Source: Bdellovibrionales bacterium (GTDB lineage: Bacteria; Bdellovibrionota; Bdellovibrionia; Bdellovibrionales; UBA1609). From it: 7,676 nt of DNA. The DNA lies in contig JAGRAB010000039.1 in NCBI GenBank assembly GCA_020435085.1, positions 1 to 7,676 of the forward strand, read 5' to 3'. Of the stretch, positions 6,633 to 7,676 are shown in pieces; position 1 is the stretch's first letter, and every line of letters starts with the position of its first letter. The position numbers and the translations under genes are program-made. A model generated the notes under the pieces. It did no database searches, was not told the DNA's origin, and saw only the letters and a list, made by a program, of their open reading frames with translations.

Positions 6633-7676
6633 ATGGAATCAAAGACAAATCACTTGAGATCCCTTCAAGATAACTTGGAGCTCTTTGAACTTAAAAGTTT
6701 AAAAATAAAAACTCTGTTGATTTCGTCTCAAGCATTAAAAAAAAATCCATTAAGAGATTCTTCAAAACGCCGAAATCCTGTGTTACTTCCACTATCAGAT
6801 CCCCCCAAAAATGGATGGCCTGTTGTTTTTGTACTTTCTGGATATGCTGGAAATGGAACAAAATATTTTTCAGATCGAGGTTTTGATCAAAACTTTGTTC
6901 AAAGCCTCGATGCTCTTGTTCATACGGGGCATGCCCCTCAGGCTATTTATGTATTTGTTGATGCATGGACATCATGGGGAGGATCTCAATTTATCAACAG
7001 CAAAGGAATGGGAAATTATCAAGATTATATTATTGATGAGTTAGTCCCGGCTGTAAAATCCGAATTTCAGGTGAAAAAAGCCCCCTCGGGTTGGTGTGTT
7101 ATGGGGGGGAGTAGCGGTGGATATGGAGCTCTTCATTTAGCCAGTTTATTTCCAAATATATTCTCTATAGCGGTAGCGATTGCTCCAGATTGTTTTTTTG
7201 AAGCCAGTGTCTTGCCAGAGGTTTACAAGGCCATCCCAATTATTGAAAAAACGGGGGGTGTTCCTGCCGTTTTTGAGTCTTTAAAAAAAGGAACATTTTT
7301 GAAAGGTAGGGATTCATTTACTGTCCTCAATGCGATTGCAATGACACTTTGCTATTCGCCGGCAATTAATAAAGACGGACTTGAGTTTCCTATTGATGCA
7401 AAAACAGGAAAAATAAAAAGTAGTGTTTGGAAAAAATGGCAATCTAAAGATCCGATTTATTTTTTGAAAATGCGTGAAGAAAAAGTAAAAAAATTAAAAG
7501 CTATTTATCTGGATGTTGGAAAAAGAGATCAATTTCATTTGCACTATGGTGCCAGACAAATTAAAGAAACTCTTAAGAAAATAAAAATTTACATTGTCTC
7601 CAAACTCACAAAAACCTTTTTCTCTCCAATATTTGCATATCTGATATCAAAATTAAAAAAAAAAAATATGAAAATA
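6633..7676 (+). CDS. Putative esterase, alpha/beta hydrolase fold (esterase D / FrmB-like), 3' end not in window
   Basis: The frame is open for 348 codons to the right edge. ATG 6633 has AAAGGG 7 bases upstream, overlapping the stop codon of the GGDEF gene, so the two are probably one operon with coupled translation. No signal peptide is seen, so it is probably cytoplasmic. Family features in order: GWPVVFVLSGYAG (61-73, oxyanion-hole region), VDAWTSWGGSQF (109-120), NYQDYIIDELVP (128-139), the nucleophile elbow MGGSSGGYGA with Ser161, and LDVGKRDQF with likely acid Asp299. It would hydrolyse an ester; the substrate cannot be told. Odd: the catalytic His, usually in a Gly-His motif about 30 residues after the acid, is not found in any frame. 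From about residue 319 the sequence becomes basic, hydrophobic and low in complexity, with 12 A at 7655-7666, unlike the family. A frameshift, a divergent or truncated end, or poor sequence at a contig end would each explain this. Confidence 0.82.
   Translation, partial: MESKTNHLRSLQDNLELFELKSLKIKTLLISSQALKKNPLRDSSKRRNPVLLPLSDPPKNGWPVVFVLSGYAGNGTKYFSDRGFDQNFVQSLDALVHTGHAPQAIYVFVDAWTSWGGSQFINSKGMGNYQDYIIDELVPAVKSEFQVKKAPSGWCVMGGSSGGYGALHLASLFPNIFSIAVAIAPDCFFEASVLPEVYKAIPIIEKTGGVPAVFESLKKGTFLKGRDSFTVLNAIAMTLCYSPAINKDGLEFPIDAKTGKIKSSVWKKWQSKDPIYFLKMREEKVKKLKAIYLDVGKRDQFHLHYGARQIKETLKKIKIYIVSKLTKTFFSPIFAYLISKLKKKNMKI

Noticed and set aside
6811..7044. A 77-codon plus-strand frame
   Set aside because: It is out of frame inside the esterase, whose own frame shows conserved hydrolase motifs.

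Overview
The window holds five protein genes in two divergent groups and looks like a moderately AT-rich member of the Bdellovibrionota (Bdellovibrio-like predatory bacteria) or a near relative. That placement is an inference from three things: a receiver-GGDEF protein with the unusual signature known from Bdellovibrio, Geobacter and Myxococcus Hypr enzymes, the general protein character, and the use of TTG and GTG starts. No rRNA, tRNA, CRISPR array or insertion sequence is visible. Both ends cut through genes, so the outermost two are partial.

Left, minus strand (transcribed right to left): leuS (leucyl-tRNA synthetase), then after 48 bases speA (biosynthetic arginine decarboxylase), then after 118 bases the start of a lipoprotein of the prolyl oligopeptidase (S9) family that runs off the left edge. 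The last gap contains a striking element: two 30-base inverted arms around a 30-base loop (991-1080), one mismatch between the arms, lying directly upstream of the peptidase ribosome binding site.

Right, plus strand: a response regulator with a GGDEF domain, apparently transcribed as a leaderless mRNA, followed after 11 bases by an esterase of the alpha/beta hydrolase fold whose ribosome binding site overlaps the upstream stop codon. The esterase reading frame is open to the window end, but its last 30 or so residues do not resemble the family.

The most interesting point is the GGDEF domain. The Asp that reads guanine in ordinary diguanylate cyclases (PleD Asp344) is a Ser here (Ser200), inside an HLFGSYVL context. 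This is the hallmark of hybrid promiscuous (Hypr) GGDEF enzymes that make 3',3'-cGAMP as well as c-di-GMP. The gene is therefore a good candidate for a cGAMP-producing signalling protein, with a co-transcribed esterase of unknown connection. The minus-strand genes are housekeeping (translation, polyamine synthesis) plus an exported peptidase.
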